Shown: positions 1 to 8,704 of the stretch, in pieces
How the letters are laid out: the number at the start of each line of letters is the position of its first letter
Numbering within the stretch: the first letter of the stretch is position 1
NCBI RefSeq assembly: GCF_000485795.1
Contig: NZ_AXZL01000076.1
Coordinates: forward strand, 831,895-895,894
DNA from: Shewanella decolorationis S12
GTDB taxonomy: Bacteria > Pseudomonadota > Gammaproteobacteria > Enterobacterales > Shewanellaceae
Direction of reading: 5' to 3'
Length of the DNA stretch: 64,000 bases
Notes under the pieces: generated by a model
What the model was told of the DNA's origin: nothing
Seen by the model: the letters and a program-made list of their open reading frames with translations, nothing else
The model's database searches: none
Program-made: the position numbers and the translations under genes

Positions 1-3
1 GTT

Positions 4-1188
4 TTGGTACCGCCAGTGGAAAATATCGCGTTAACGCCATCGACTCAAAAGCCAGGGCTGTTTGTTCCTGTTGCAGGCTTAAGCCTATTTGCCCTCGCCT
101 CGGGCTATTTGATGAGTTTGATCCCGCTCTCCCTCAGTTACTTTGAGCTCAGCCTCGATCTCGCGCCATGGCTCGCGAGTATTTTCTACCTCGGCTTATT
201 ACTGGGCGCACCTTGTATCGCACCAATCGTGACTCGCATCGGCCACAGTAAAGCCTTTATTCTGTTTCTGAATATCTTACTGTGCAGCGTTGTGGTGATG
301 GTTTTGCTGCCACAGAGCAGCGTTTGGTTAGCCGCCCGTTTGGTCGCAGGCCTCGCCGTGGCGGGGATTTTTGTGGTTGTCGAATCTTGGTTGCTAATGG
401 CCGATACCCAAAAACAGCGGGCCAAACGCTTAGGACTTTATATGACCGCCCTCTACGGCGGCACGGCGATAGGACAACTCGCGGTCGATTATTTAGGTAC
501 CACGGGCAACCTCCCCTATTTAGTGGTGATAGGTTTACTGGCCGCCGCCAGTTTGCCAGCGTTATTAGTCAAACGGGGTCAGCCGCAGTCGAACGAGCAA
601 CACTCGATTGCTCTGTCAGATCTTAAAAACCTAAGTAAACCCGCCGTGGTCGGTTGTTTAGTCTCGGGATTATTACTTGGCCCTATTTATGGCCTATTGC
701 CTGTGTATGTGTCGCAGGACATGGGATTTGCCGAGCAGACGGGGCAATTTATGGCGTTAATCATTATGGGCGGCATGATAGTTCAGCCCTTGGTGAGCTA
801 TTTATCTCCACGCTTCCAGAAGAGTGCCTTAATGGCCGCCTTCTGCTTAATTGGCGCGGCAGCACTCTTTTTACTGACGCAAAAGTCACTTGTTGGACTC
901 TGGTTAGGTTTTGTGTTGCTGGGCGCCTGCGCTTTTGCCCTCTACCCCATCGCCATCAGCCTAGCCTGCGATCATCTGCCCAGCAGCCAAATAGTCTCTG
1001 CAACCCAGGTTATGTTGCTCAGTTATTCCGTGGGTTCGGTTATCGGCCCTGTCGCCGCCAGTCGCTTTAATCATATCGAACATGGCTTGCTACTCTACTT
1101 AGCCGCAAGCTTTGTGCTGACTTTTGGTTATCTTGGTGCACACTTACTGCTACGGAGCAAACCACGCTTACCGACAGCAAAAGCATAG
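4..1188 (+). CDS. MFS transporter, YcaD-like
   Basis: This is a major facilitator superfamily permease of the inner membrane with about 12 hydrophobic segments and no large soluble domain. The first half resembles E. coli YcaD: the cytoplasmic loop carries RIGHSK after the second helix, and the VAGIFVVVESWL stretch in the fourth helix is typical of that subgroup. The substrate is unknown. The only start visible is a TTG at the very edge of the window and the frame is open to base 1, so the true start may lie upstream and the gene should be treated as possibly 5' partial. It converges on the PepSY operon and shares a bidirectional terminator with it. Confidence 0.85.
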   Translation: MVPPVENIALTPSTQKPGLFVPVAGLSLFALASGYLMSLIPLSLSYFELSLDLAPWLASIFYLGLLLGAPCIAPIVTRIGHSKAFILFLNILLCSVVVMVLLPQSSVWLAARLVAGLAVAGIFVVVESWLLMADTQKQRAKRLGLYMTALYGGTAIGQLAVDYLGTTGNLPYLVVIGLLAAASLPALLVKRGQPQSNEQHSIALSDLKNLSKPAVVGCLVSGLLLGPIYGLLPVYVSQDMGFAEQTGQFMALIIMGGMIVQPLVSYLSPRFQKSALMAAFCLIGAAALFLLTQKSLVGLWLGFVLLGACAFALYPIAISLACDHLPSSQIVSATQVMLLSYSVGSVIGPVAASRFNHIEHGLLLYLAASFVLTFGYLGAHLLLRSKPRLPTAKA

Positions 1189-1209
1189 TGCTGGTTGACC
1201 GAGTGAAAA

Positions 1210-1239
1210 AAAATGGGCGCCGATAAGAGCGCCCATTTT
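1210..1239. terminator. Bidirectional intrinsic terminator
   Basis: A perfect 11-bp stem (AAAATGGGCGC, loop CGATAAGA, GCGCCCATTTT) lies between two convergent genes. An A-run on the left side and a T-run on the right allow termination from both directions. Confidence 0.85.
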
Positions 1240-1240
1240 G

Positions 1241-2860
1241 TTAGGAAGTTTGTTGCGTTAACGCTGCTACAGGCGCTGCACTGGGGATAGCCCAGACACT
1301 GTCCTGCGGGCCGTTGAACACCCGCTGACGCGTGAGTCGATATCCATAATAGAACACACAGCTAAAGCCGAGTGCCACCAAGTCGACTCCAAGCGTTGCC
1401 GCAGAATGGGGCGCCCATAAACCTAAACTCGGCACTAACAGCCCAATCACAGAAGTAATAGGCATGGCAAAAGTAACCAAGGCGCACAGGGGTAAAATCA
1501 GCAGTGCAGCCCGAGCTGCGCCGCGCCAGAAGGCGTAGGCCACTAAAACGGTAAACACCAGATAATACAGCCACAGGTAAATGTGATTAATATTACTCAC
1601 ATGGGCGTATAACCACTTGCCCAGCAGCATACTCACCGCCAGGGCGGCAACCGAACCTAAGCAAATCCCTACTGTGGCGCTCGCCATTAAACGGCAGGCA
1701 CGGGTTTGTTCAGTCGCTTGTTTTTTACGGCGCTTTTCCAGCCACAGCAAATTACCACTATAAAATAAAAAGGCGCCGCTCAAACCTAAGAAGAAATACA
1801 CCCAGCGCCCAAGATCGCCCCCGTAACTGCCAAAGTGCAACCCAAAGAATACCGCGACCGTTCTGCCCCAAATCCCCTTGTCACTTTGGTCAATAGTGCT
1901 ATTGGATACCTTAAGGCTGTAGGGATGCAGATATAAGTAATCAGTGACAGGCCCGCGCATAAAACCATTGGGGTTATATAAGCCTAGGCGCAAGGTCGCA
2001 CGGGGATTATCCAAGTTCATAAAGGTCATTTCATGCACTTGATACTCGGGCGCCAACTCCTGCACTTTAGCCAGTACCGTTGTGATCTGAGGTAAATCGG
2101 CGAGTGTATAAGGCGTTCTGTCGGGCGCTGGCTGGGCAAACAATGGCTTTTCACCATAAACCACCTGTTTAAGCCCATCATAAAGCTGGTCATGGAAGGC
2201 GAACACAATCACGGTCAGGCTGATCACTATATGAAATGGCAAACTAGTAATGCCGACTAAGTTGTGGGCATCGAGCCAGAAACGGCTCTCGCCCTTATCT
2301 TTACGCAGGGCAAAAAAGCTTTTGGTTAAAGTGGGCAATAAAAAAATCACCCCAGAAACAAGTGCTAAGAAGTATAGAAAGGCTGCAACACCCAGCACAT
2401 AGACACCCGCTTGATCGTGGCCGACCTCACCGGCAATCCCCGCAGTACGGTGTAATTGGTCAATCAGCTCAGCCAACTCGCTTGGCGTACTGAGTTGGGT
2501 GACTAATTGCCCCTGCTCGTCGAGGCTAGCATGCCAAAGCTGATTACTCATGCTGAGTTCACGCTCAGAGCCCTGCTGATACCAAGTCATCGGCGACTGA
2601 TGCTCATCATTCAAATGCAAACTAAAGCCGTTTTTCGCTTTACCATCCTGCGCTAACGCCTGCGACACTAACTCATCGAGCCTATCGCTTGAGACTTGCG
2701 GTAAAGTCACAGAGGGCGGCATTGACCAAGCGTCAATCGCCCCCTTAAACATAGTGAGCGAACCAGCATAAAAGCCGATAAACAATACGATTCCGGCGAT
2801 GATCCCAGTCCAAATATGGATTGACTGATACACCCGTAACACATCACTGCGAACTTTCAT
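1241..2860 (-). CDS. PepSY-associated TM protein (putative iron-related membrane reductase)
   Basis: The 539-residue inner-membrane protein has the PepSY_TM layout. A first helix lies at about residues 13-37, followed by a periplasmic region, then helices at about 155-178, 200-225 and 350-372, and four more C-terminal helices. His residues flank the helices (IHIWTG, PFHIVI, GLHFG), which in this family suggest haem or flavin electron transfer. Such proteins are commonly co-expressed with siderophore receptors and are thought to reduce ferric siderophores, but that role is inferred here. It is the last gene of a three-gene operon, 6 bp after the 96-residue membrane protein gene. The C-terminal four-helix extension makes it longer than the core family. 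Confidence 0.8.
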   Translation of the reverse strand: MKVRSDVLRVYQSIHIWTGIIAGIVLFIGFYAGSLTMFKGAIDAWSMPPSVTLPQVSSDRLDELVSQALAQDGKAKNGFSLHLNDEHQSPMTWYQQGSERELSMSNQLWHASLDEQGQLVTQLSTPSELAELIDQLHRTAGIAGEVGHDQAGVYVLGVAAFLYFLALVSGVIFLLPTLTKSFFALRKDKGESRFWLDAHNLVGITSLPFHIVISLTVIVFAFHDQLYDGLKQVVYGEKPLFAQPAPDRTPYTLADLPQITTVLAKVQELAPEYQVHEMTFMNLDNPRATLRLGLYNPNGFMRGPVTDYLYLHPYSLKVSNSTIDQSDKGIWGRTVAVFFGLHFGSYGGDLGRWVYFFLGLSGAFLFYSGNLLWLEKRRKKQATEQTRACRLMASATVGICLGSVAALAVSMLLGKWLYAHVSNINHIYLWLYYLVFTVLVAYAFWRGAARAALLILPLCALVTFAMPITSVIGLLVPSLGLWAPHSAATLGVDLVALGFSCVFYYGYRLTRQRVFNGPQDSVWAIPSAAPVAALTQQTS

Positions 2861-2866
2861 CCCTTA

Positions 2867-3157
2867 TCACCTAAAGGTATATAAAACTATATAAGTCAAA
2901 ATATTAAACAGGCCCAAATAGCCGATTGCTCTAAGTCCGGTTTTAAACAGAAAGCTAAAACTTAATATCAGCAACCAAATGGGTGTAATCATCCACATGT
3001 TGAATTGCACCTTAGTGTCGGCATCGATTCCACCCGGGCCAAACCAAGCAAATAATCCCACTAGGCCCAAGGCTAAGGTGAAGCCTAAAATCAATCCCGC
3101 CAGTGACTTAGTCCACCAGTCTGGCTGTAATTTGTCGTTTTCCGCTAAACGCGCCAT
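2867..3157 (-). CDS. Small membrane protein of the PepSY operon
   Basis: This 96-residue protein has about three hydrophobic segments (from about residues 18-40, 53-71 and 76-94) with a FGPGG turn after the first. I do not recognise the family with certainty. Small membrane proteins of this kind often sit beside PepSY_TM genes in iron-uptake loci. It is 3 bp downstream of the preceding gene and 6 bp upstream of the PepSY gene, so the three are almost certainly one transcript and possibly one membrane complex. Confidence 0.75.
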   Translation of the reverse strand: MARLAENDKLQPDWWTKSLAGLILGFTLALGLVGLFAWFGPGGIDADTKVQFNMWMITPIWLLILSFSFLFKTGLRAIGYLGLFNILTYIVLYTFR

Positions 3158-3160
3158 GGC

Positions 3161-3415
3161 TTATTTCCGCCCGATAAGTGAGATAAAAGGCACTAAACCC
3201 GAGAGCAGCATCAAAAGAGCTATCCAGATAAAAATTGCCGCGCCTAGGGTAAATAGACTGAGCCAGCCGATAAGGCTAGCGACAGTCATGCCGTAGGCGA
3301 GTAAACGCCAAGGCCGCTTAGGAAGGGAGCTTGCCAATAGTTTTTGCTGCTTGTTGGTCAAATAAAATAATAAGCAGGCTACAAGCGTCGACAACAAAAA
3401 GACGAGTTTCAACAC
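3161..3415 (-). CDS. Small membrane protein, DUF3325-like
   Basis: This is the first gene of the PepSY operon and has three predicted helices. A basic loop after the first helix (KQQKLLASSLPKRPW) resembles DUF3325 proteins that accompany iron-related PepSY proteins. The frame is open to a GTG at 3436 with no ribosome binding site. The GTG at 3415 has AGAGGA nine bases upstream and gives an N-terminus that begins directly with the first helix, as in the family, so I chose 3415 (84 residues). The TTG immediately after is another option. The family assignment is from pattern memory only. Confidence 0.65.
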   Translation of the reverse strand: MLKLVFLLSTLVACLLFYLTNKQQKLLASSLPKRPWRLLAYGMTVASLIGWLSLFTLGAAIFIWIALLMLLSGLVPFISLIGRK

Positions 3416-3537
3416 GGGATCGTATCCTCTCACCACAAAGTGTTAACTGTCATATTCTTGGGCATCTATCACAACGACTCAATAACGCAATGAAAGCCAT
3501 AGAAAAACTCAGTAAATTTATGGGACTCTATCCATGA

Positions 3538-3552
3538 TGAGAATAATTCGCA
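3538..3552. promoter_or_regulatory. Candidate Fur box
   Basis: TGAGAAT-A-ATTCGCA is a near-perfect 7-1-7 inverted repeat and matches the 7-1-7 Fur consensus TGATAAT-N-ATTATCA at 11 of 14 positions. It lies about 120 bp upstream of the PepSY operon and about 190 bp upstream of the SPFH gene. Iron regulation of the PepSY operon would fit, but the distance is on the long side. Confidence 0.35.
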
Positions 3553-3743
3553 ATAAGATTTACACTGTAAGCATAGGTTATGGCAGTTCAGTCACAGTTC
3601 TACAACTCAGACACCTACTTGTTGCCTGCCGTTAACCATTAATATACATTTTGCAACAACCGTTTCGTCTCGATATAAATAGTCATCAACACGATCCGCG
3701 CTTACTCCAAGCCCATCACAATGTCACCAGCAAAGGAAGCTAC

Positions 3744-4631
3744 ATGATTAAAAATGAACTCAACCTGCCAAGTTCCTTTGGCCTGTCTAAAATCATTCCT
3801 TTAGTGATTTTACTCATCCTATTTATCTCACTCTTTGGCAGTTGGTACACGGTTGACCAAGGTGAACGCGGGGTTATTCTGCGTAACGGTAAAATCATTG
3901 GCACCGCCGAGCCAGGGTTAGGTTTTAAAATGCCTCTGTTTGATACAGTCGTAAAAATCTCAACCCAAACCCACACCACCAGCTACAGCTCATTGCAGGC
4001 CTATAGCCGCGATCAGCAACCTGCAACACTCAATGCCTCGGTAACCTTTAACGTACCGCCGGATCGTGTCGAAGAGGTCTATGCCAACTTTAAGAGTATC
4101 GATGCCATGGTGGCTCGCCTACTCGACCGCCAAGTACCAACGCAAGTTGAGAACATTTTTGGTAAATACACTGCAATTTCGGTTGTGCAGGAGCGGATCA
4201 AATTCGGTATCGATGTGACAAATGCCATCACCCAATCTGTGAAAGGGCCAATCGAGATCACCTCTGTACAAATTGAAAACATCGACTTCTCTAACGCCTA
4301 TGAAAAGTCTGTTGAAGACAGAATGCGCGCCGAGGTTGAAGTACAGACCCAACTGCAAAACCTAGAGAAAGAAAGAGTCAGTGCCCAAATCGCCGTGACT
4401 CAAGCGCAGGCGGAAGCCGACTCGCAACTGGCGCGCGCTAAGGCTGAAGCTGAAAGTATCCGCATCAAAGGGGATGCTGAAGCCTCTGCCATTAAGAGCC
4501 GCGCCGAGGCGCTGGCACAAAATCAAAACCTTGTCGAACTGACTAAGGCAGAGAAATGGGACGGCAAGCTGCCAACTACCGTCTTACCAACAGGCACCCT
4601 GCCGTTTATCGATGCGAAAAAAGGCAACTAA
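3744..4631 (+). CDS. SPFH/band-7 (prohibitin-like) membrane protein
   Basis: The 295-residue protein has one N-terminal helix (about residues 14-34) followed directly by an SPFH domain (VDQGERGVILRNGK, GLGFKMPLF). An Ala/Glu-rich coiled coil (about residues 195-265) then leads to a short hydrophilic tail. Members form large oligomeric rings in detergent-resistant membrane patches and often modulate membrane proteases such as FtsH. The frame is open from 3651, but I chose ATG 3744 because AAAGGA precedes it by six bases and the upstream residues are not membrane-like. It stands alone as a gene with its own terminator. Confidence 0.88.
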   Translation: MIKNELNLPSSFGLSKIIPLVILLILFISLFGSWYTVDQGERGVILRNGKIIGTAEPGLGFKMPLFDTVVKISTQTHTTSYSSLQAYSRDQQPATLNASVTFNVPPDRVEEVYANFKSIDAMVARLLDRQVPTQVENIFGKYTAISVVQERIKFGIDVTNAITQSVKGPIEITSVQIENIDFSNAYEKSVEDRMRAEVEVQTQLQNLEKERVSAQIAVTQAQAEADSQLARAKAEAESIRIKGDAEASAIKSRAEALAQNQNLVELTKAEKWDGKLPTTVLPTGTLPFIDAKKGN

Positions 4632-4653
4632 CCTTAGGTTTAACCCGACAATA

Positions 4654-4689
4654 AAAAATCCCAGTGTTAACCCTAACACTGGGATTTTT
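4654..4689. terminator. Bidirectional intrinsic terminator
   Basis: A perfect 16-bp stem has arms AAAAATCCCAGTGTTA and TAACACTGGGATTTTT and an ACCC loop. It separates the convergent SPFH gene and the Cu/Zn permease gene. Confidence 0.92.
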
Positions 4690-4718
4690 CGTTATTCGAT
4701 GACTTAGGGTGAGATAAA

Positions 4719-6188
4719 TTAAGAACAGCAATCGCTGCGGCGTAACCAACTACGAGGGATTTTCTCAAACACCACTTTCGCCATCAACAACGCCAGTACG
4801 ATACCAGAGGTGGCGACTAACCACTCGGGTAACATTTGGTGCTGCTCGCCAATCTGCGGCATGACCTCAAAACCAAAGGAGGCGACCAGATAATTCACCA
4901 AAGCGCCGGCAACTAAGGCCACCCCTAGCACACCGCCAAGATAGCCATAGAGCGCACGCTTACCTAACTCCTTAGTCACTACGCCTAAGGTGGCGATATT
5001 AGTCGCAGGGCCTGCCATCATAAACACCAACACAGCGCCGGGTGACACGCCTGCGAGTAACAAGCCCGCCGCAATCGGTGTCGAAGCCGTGGCGCAAATG
5101 TACATAGGCACAGACACAAGCACCATCACCAGCATGGCCAGCAATCCATCGCCCCACTTAGCTAAAAAGTCAGCAGGAACATAGGTTTGTACTAATGCTG
5201 CGAAGAATAAGCCCACCAGCAGCCAGAGGGTCGTATCGCGCACCAGATCCGTCGCCGCATATTTAAGCCCAAGTCCGATACGCGTAATCACAGACTCTGA
5301 CTTAAGCTCGGTCGCCATATCCTGCGTAGACGCGCAGCAGCTGTCACCTTGAGGCTTGTCAGCAACCTGCGAGCTTGTGCTGCAGCAGGCGCCTTTCTTC
5401 ACCACCACGATTTTTTCGGGCGCGGCGGTTTGAGTACCACTACATGAACCCGCGCTTTCACTCTTAACAGGATTCACCTTTGCCACAGCCCCAAACGTTT
5501 GACCAGCCATCACACTAGAAGAAGCCGCCATTAAGCTCGGCTTAGCCATCGGCGTCATTTTGATTTTCGACTCAGTTGATGGCGCTTTCGCGTTATCACT
5601 ACAACAGGAAGACTTAACCGGCGTCATCATGGGCGCCTTGGTAGATGAGCAGCAGCTTTGCACCGCTTCGGCTTTTACCATCGCAGGTTGCGCCGAAGAT
5701 TTAGAAGCGCAGCATGCAGCAACAGGAGCACTGCTATCTAACGCCTTATCTGATTGAGATAGAGTTTCAGCCTTACCCATAGGTTTGCCATCGTCATCAT
5801 CACGTCCCACTAAAAGGCCCGCGACAATAGCGCTAGTGATCGCCGCAATCGGCCGCACTATCGCCATAAACGGGCCGAGTAAGACATAGGAAACGGTCAC
5901 AGAGTCGACCCCAGTCTCAGGGGTTGAAACCAAAAAAGAGGTGGTTGCCGCTTTCGATGCGCCTGAGCGGCGTAGCCCAACGGCGGCAGGGATCACGCCG
6001 CAGGAACACAGCGGTAAAGGCGCGCCTAATAATGCCGCTTTAACCACGGTTTTAAAGCCATGTCCGCCGAGCTGTTTTTGCATCCACGCCATAGGCACAA
6101 ACACTTTAAGTAAGCCCGCCAGAATCAAGCCGAGCAATAGCCAAGGGGCGGAATCTAAAAACAGATCGATAAAATTCTTCAATAACAT
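4719..6188 (-). CDS. Cu/Zn efflux permease, SO_0444 family
   Basis: This inner-membrane permease of the YraQ/ArsP-like superfamily has two hydrophobic halves. The N-terminal half (residues 1-135) carries PLPLCSCGVIP and STPETGVDS. The C-terminal half (about 300-480) carries MYICATASTPIA and MMAGPATNIAT. Between them lies a low-complexity cytoplasmic-type insert of about 140 residues with six-fold repetition of Cys motifs, mostly CC pairs (AACCAS, QSCCSS, SSCCSD, GACCST, DSCCAS). A further CC pair is at the C-terminus (SDCCS). These are likely metal-binding. It begins two bases after the zntR stop, with its ribosome binding site inside zntR, so it is translationally coupled and under zinc control. 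The family name comes from Shewanella. Confidence 0.9.
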   Translation of the reverse strand: MLLKNFIDLFLDSAPWLLLGLILAGLLKVFVPMAWMQKQLGGHGFKTVVKAALLGAPLPLCSCGVIPAAVGLRRSGASKAATTSFLVSTPETGVDSVTVSYVLLGPFMAIVRPIAAITSAIVAGLLVGRDDDDGKPMGKAETLSQSDKALDSSAPVAACCASKSSAQPAMVKAEAVQSCCSSTKAPMMTPVKSSCCSDNAKAPSTESKIKMTPMAKPSLMAASSSVMAGQTFGAVAKVNPVKSESAGSCSGTQTAAPEKIVVVKKGACCSTSSQVADKPQGDSCCASTQDMATELKSESVITRIGLGLKYAATDLVRDTTLWLLVGLFFAALVQTYVPADFLAKWGDGLLAMLVMVLVSVPMYICATASTPIAAGLLLAGVSPGAVLVFMMAGPATNIATLGVVTKELGKRALYGYLGGVLGVALVAGALVNYLVASFGFEVMPQIGEQHQMLPEWLVATSGIVLALLMAKVVFEKIPRSWLRRSDCCS

Positions 6189-6190
6189 AA

Positions 6191-6664
6191 TTAATTCCCT
6201 GACTTATCTAGGGTTGTGGTGCAATCTGTGGCGCCATGGTCATGCTCAACGCGTACTCTTTCGGTACTCGACTCCAACGCCTCTAAAATCGAGCAATGTT
6301 CGGCGCTACGCGGTCCGCCGCAGCAGGCATCCGACAGACTCTGTAAGCTGGTTTGAAAATGCAATAACTCGGCAATTTTAGCTTGCACCTGCGCCAGCTT
6401 GAGATCGACCATGCCCTTAACATCGGCACAGGCCCAGTTGGATTTGTCGAGGTCGATAGACAACAACTCACTGATTTCACTCAAGGTAAAACCCACCGCC
6501 TTCGCCCGCAGAATAAAACGCAGCCGCGCCGCGTCGGCATCGGTATAGACCCGATAGCCAGAGTCGGTACGGCTCGAAGGCGAAAGCAGGCCGTGTTTCT
6601 CATAGAATCTGAGGGTGTCGGCCTTAACCTCGCATAAATCGGCTAACTCACCAATTCGGTACAT
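6191..6664 (-). CDS. zntR: Zn(II)-responsive MerR-family regulator ZntR
   Basis: The protein has a MerR winged helix-turn-helix at residues 1-70 (YRIGELADLCEVKADTLRFY, then GYRVY) and a dimerisation coiled coil at about 80-118. Cys79, Cys114, Cys115 and Cys124 sit at exactly the positions of the zinc ligands of E. coli ZntR, in the CCGGPRSAEHCSILEAL metal loop. The C-terminal tail adds HDHG and another Cys, possibly extra metal contacts. It twists a long-spacer promoter to activate transcription when zinc binds. Here the matching promoter lies in front of zntR itself, so it should control its own operon with the efflux permease. Confidence 0.93.
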   Translation of the reverse strand: MYRIGELADLCEVKADTLRFYEKHGLLSPSSRTDSGYRVYTDADAARLRFILRAKAVGFTLSEISELLSIDLDKSNWACADVKGMVDLKLAQVQAKIAELLHFQTSLQSLSDACCGGPRSAEHCSILEALESSTERVRVEHDHGATDCTTTLDKSGN

Positions 6665-6729
6665 AGTTAATCCTTTGCAGTTTTACTCGAACCATCTCAA
6701 GCAACACTGACAATCAATATGATGAAGCG

Positions 6730-6761
6730 AGTATAAACCTTAGAGCCTACTCCAAGGTCAA
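6730..6761 (-). promoter_or_regulatory. ZntR-type promoter with 20-bp spacer
   Basis: On the minus strand the -35 TTGACC (6756-6761) and -10 TATACT (6730-6735) are separated by 20 bp, the long spacer typical of MerR-family activation. The spacer is occupied by the dyad CCTTGGAG-TAGG-CTCTAAGG (6738-6757), with 7 of 8 arm pairs matched. The predicted transcript starts about 59 nt before zntR. Confidence 0.88.
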
Positions 6762-7000
6762 GGGCTATTTTGAAATTTACACCTCGCCCAAAAATCATTC
6801 CACTTTGTTCTGATATCAATATTGTGAAATCGCGCAGAAAAAACACCCGTAAATCCAGTTTTACGGTAGAATACGCGCGCCTGACGCTGGGACAAAAAAT
6901 ATAAGTAGGACCAAGGGGCTTTTGGAAAGCAGAATCCGATAGAAGTTGTTCTGTTTTCCGAAAGATCCTTGAAACTAAAATAACTGGACCCTGTACCCAA
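6762..7000 (+). promoter_or_regulatory. purH promoter/leader region
   Basis: No gene is seen here. TAGAAT at 6867-6872, followed by a GC-rich run, is the best -10 for purH, but no good -35 pairs with it. A small inverted repeat CCGTAAA/TTTACGG (6847-6866) overlaps it. The leader of about 125 nt holds a possible hairpin (6923-6960; GGAAAgCAGAA against TTCTGttTTCC). No ACGCAAACGTTTGCGT-type PurR box was found, and no strong ribosome binding site precedes the ATG. Confidence 0.35.
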
Positions 7001-8599
7001 ATGACTGTTGCAAATAATGCCAGACCCATTCGTCGCGCGCTGTTAAGCGTTTCAGATAAAACCGGAATTCTCGAATTCGCCAAAGCATTACACGCCCAAG
7101 GCGTTGAACTGCTGTCAACGGGCGGCACCGCTCGCTTGTTAGCGGATAACGGCGTGCCTGTTATCGAAGTATCTGACTATACAGGACACCCTGAGATCAT
7201 GGATGGTCGCGTTAAGACCCTGCACCCTAAAGTGCATGGTGGCATTTTGGCGCGTCGCGGTCTTGATGAAAATGTCATGGCTGCCAACAACATCAATGCA
7301 ATCGATCTGGTTGCGGTTAACCTCTACCCCTTTGCCGATACCGTTGCTAAAGCAGGTTGCACCCTAGAAGATGCGATTGAAAACATCGACATCGGTGGCC
7401 CGACTATGGTGCGCGCTGCGGCGAAAAACCATAAAGACGTGACTATCGTGGTAAATGCGGCCGACTATAACCGCGTATTAGCCGAAATGGCCGCCAACAA
7501 TGGCAGCACGACTCACGCGACCCGTTTCGATTTAGCGATTGCCGCCTTCGAACACACTGCCGGTTACGATGGCATGATCGCCAACTACTTCGGCACTATG
7601 GTGCCTGCACACAGCACTGACGAGTGCTTCGAAGACTCTAAGTTTCCACGCACCTTCAACACTCAATTAGTGAAGAAACAAGATCTGCGTTACGGTGAAA
7701 ACAGCCACCAAACTGCGGCCTTCTATGTCGACACTAAAATCGATGAAGCCTCAGTCGCAACAGCAGTTCAACTGCAAGGTAAGGCACTGTCTTACAACAA
7801 CATCGCCGATACCGATGCCGCCCTTGAGTGCGTAAAAGAGTTCAGCGAGCCAGCCTGCGTTATCGTTAAACACGCTAACCCATGTGGTGTTGCACTGGGT
7901 AAAGACTTACTCGATGCCTATAACCGCGCCTACCAAACTGACCCAACTTCAGCCTTCGGCGGCATTATCGCCTTCAACGGCGAGTTAGATGCAGCAACGG
8001 CTAGCGCTATCGTTGAGCGCCAATTCGTTGAAGTGATTATTGCACCTGTCGTCAGCCAAGGCGCCCGCGATGTAGTGGCCAAGAAAACCAACGTGCGTCT
8101 GTTAGAGTGTGGTCAATGGGATACTAAGACTAAGACCTTAGACTATAAACGCGTGAACGGTGGCCTGCTGGTGCAAGACCGCGACCAAGGCATGGTTGGC
8201 TTAGATGACATTAAAGTTGTGACTAAACGTCAACCGACCGAGAGCGAGCTGAAGGACTTAATGTTCTGCTGGAAAGTGGCTAAGTTCGTTAAATCTAACG
8301 CGATTGTTTACGCTAAAGACGGCATGACCATCGGTGTTGGCGCAGGCCAAATGAGCCGTGTCTACAGCGCGAAGATAGCGGGTATCAAGGCCGCCGATGA
8401 AGGCCTAGAAGTGGTTAACTCTGTGATGGCGTCCGATGCCTTCTTCCCATTCCGCGACGGTATCGATGCCGCAGCGGCGGCGGGCATCAGCTGCATCATC
8501 CAGCCAGGTGGCTCAATGCGCGATGCTGAAATCATCGCCGCGGCCGATGAGCACGGCATGGCCATGGTGATGACTGGCATGCGCCACTTCCGTCACTAA
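7001..8599 (+). CDS. purH: Bifunctional AICAR transformylase/IMP cyclohydrolase
   Basis: PurH catalyses the last two steps of de novo IMP synthesis in the cytoplasm: formylation of AICAR with 10-formyl-THF, then ring closure. The N-terminal MGS-like cyclohydrolase domain (about residues 1-150) shows [23 protein letters not shown] and [10 protein letters not shown]. The transformylase domain shows [19 protein letters not shown] and KSNAIVYA. The length of 532 residues matches the family. The start gives the usual hydrophilic N-terminus and [12 protein letters not shown]. It is followed by a terminator and then purD. Confidence 0.97.
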   Translation: MTVANNARPIRRALLSVSDKTGILEFAKALHAQGVELLSTGGTARLLADNGVPVIEVSDYTGHPEIMDGRVKTLHPKVHGGILARRGLDENVMAANNINAIDLVAVNLYPFADTVAKAGCTLEDAIENIDIGGPTMVRAAAKNHKDVTIVVNAADYNRVLAEMAANNGSTTHATRFDLAIAAFEHTAGYDGMIANYFGTMVPAHSTDECFEDSKFPRTFNTQLVKKQDLRYGENSHQTAAFYVDTKIDEASVATAVQLQGKALSYNNIADTDAALECVKEFSEPACVIVKHANPCGVALGKDLLDAYNRAYQTDPTSAFGGIIAFNGELDAATASAIVERQFVEVIIAPVVSQGARDVVAKKTNVRLLECGQWDTKTKTLDYKRVNGGLLVQDRDQGMVGLDDIKVVTKRQPTESELKDLMFCWKVAKFVKSNAIVYAKDGMTIGVGAGQMSRVYSAKIAGIKAADEGLEVVNSVMASDAFFPFRDGIDAAAAAGISCIIQPGGSMRDAEIIAAADEHGMAMVMTGMRHFRH

Positions 8600-8608
8600 T
8601 GCCGCCTA

Positions 8609-8640
8609 CAGCCAGCACGCCATGTGCTGGCTGTTTCGTT
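8609..8640 (+). terminator. Intrinsic terminator after purH
   Basis: A perfect 10-bp stem CAGCCAGCAC / GTGCTGGCTG with a five-base loop is followed by TTTCGTTT. It lies between purH and purD and may partly uncouple them. Confidence 0.75.
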
Positions 8641-8704
8641 TATCACACTCAGTGAACATAAGTATCTAACCACAAGAATTTAAAACTCAAAGGGATGACT
8701 TAAC

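Noticed and set aside
3651-3743. Upstream extension of the SPFH gene
   Set aside because: It starts at TTG without a ribosome binding site and adds non-family residues. ATG 3744 has AAAGGA.
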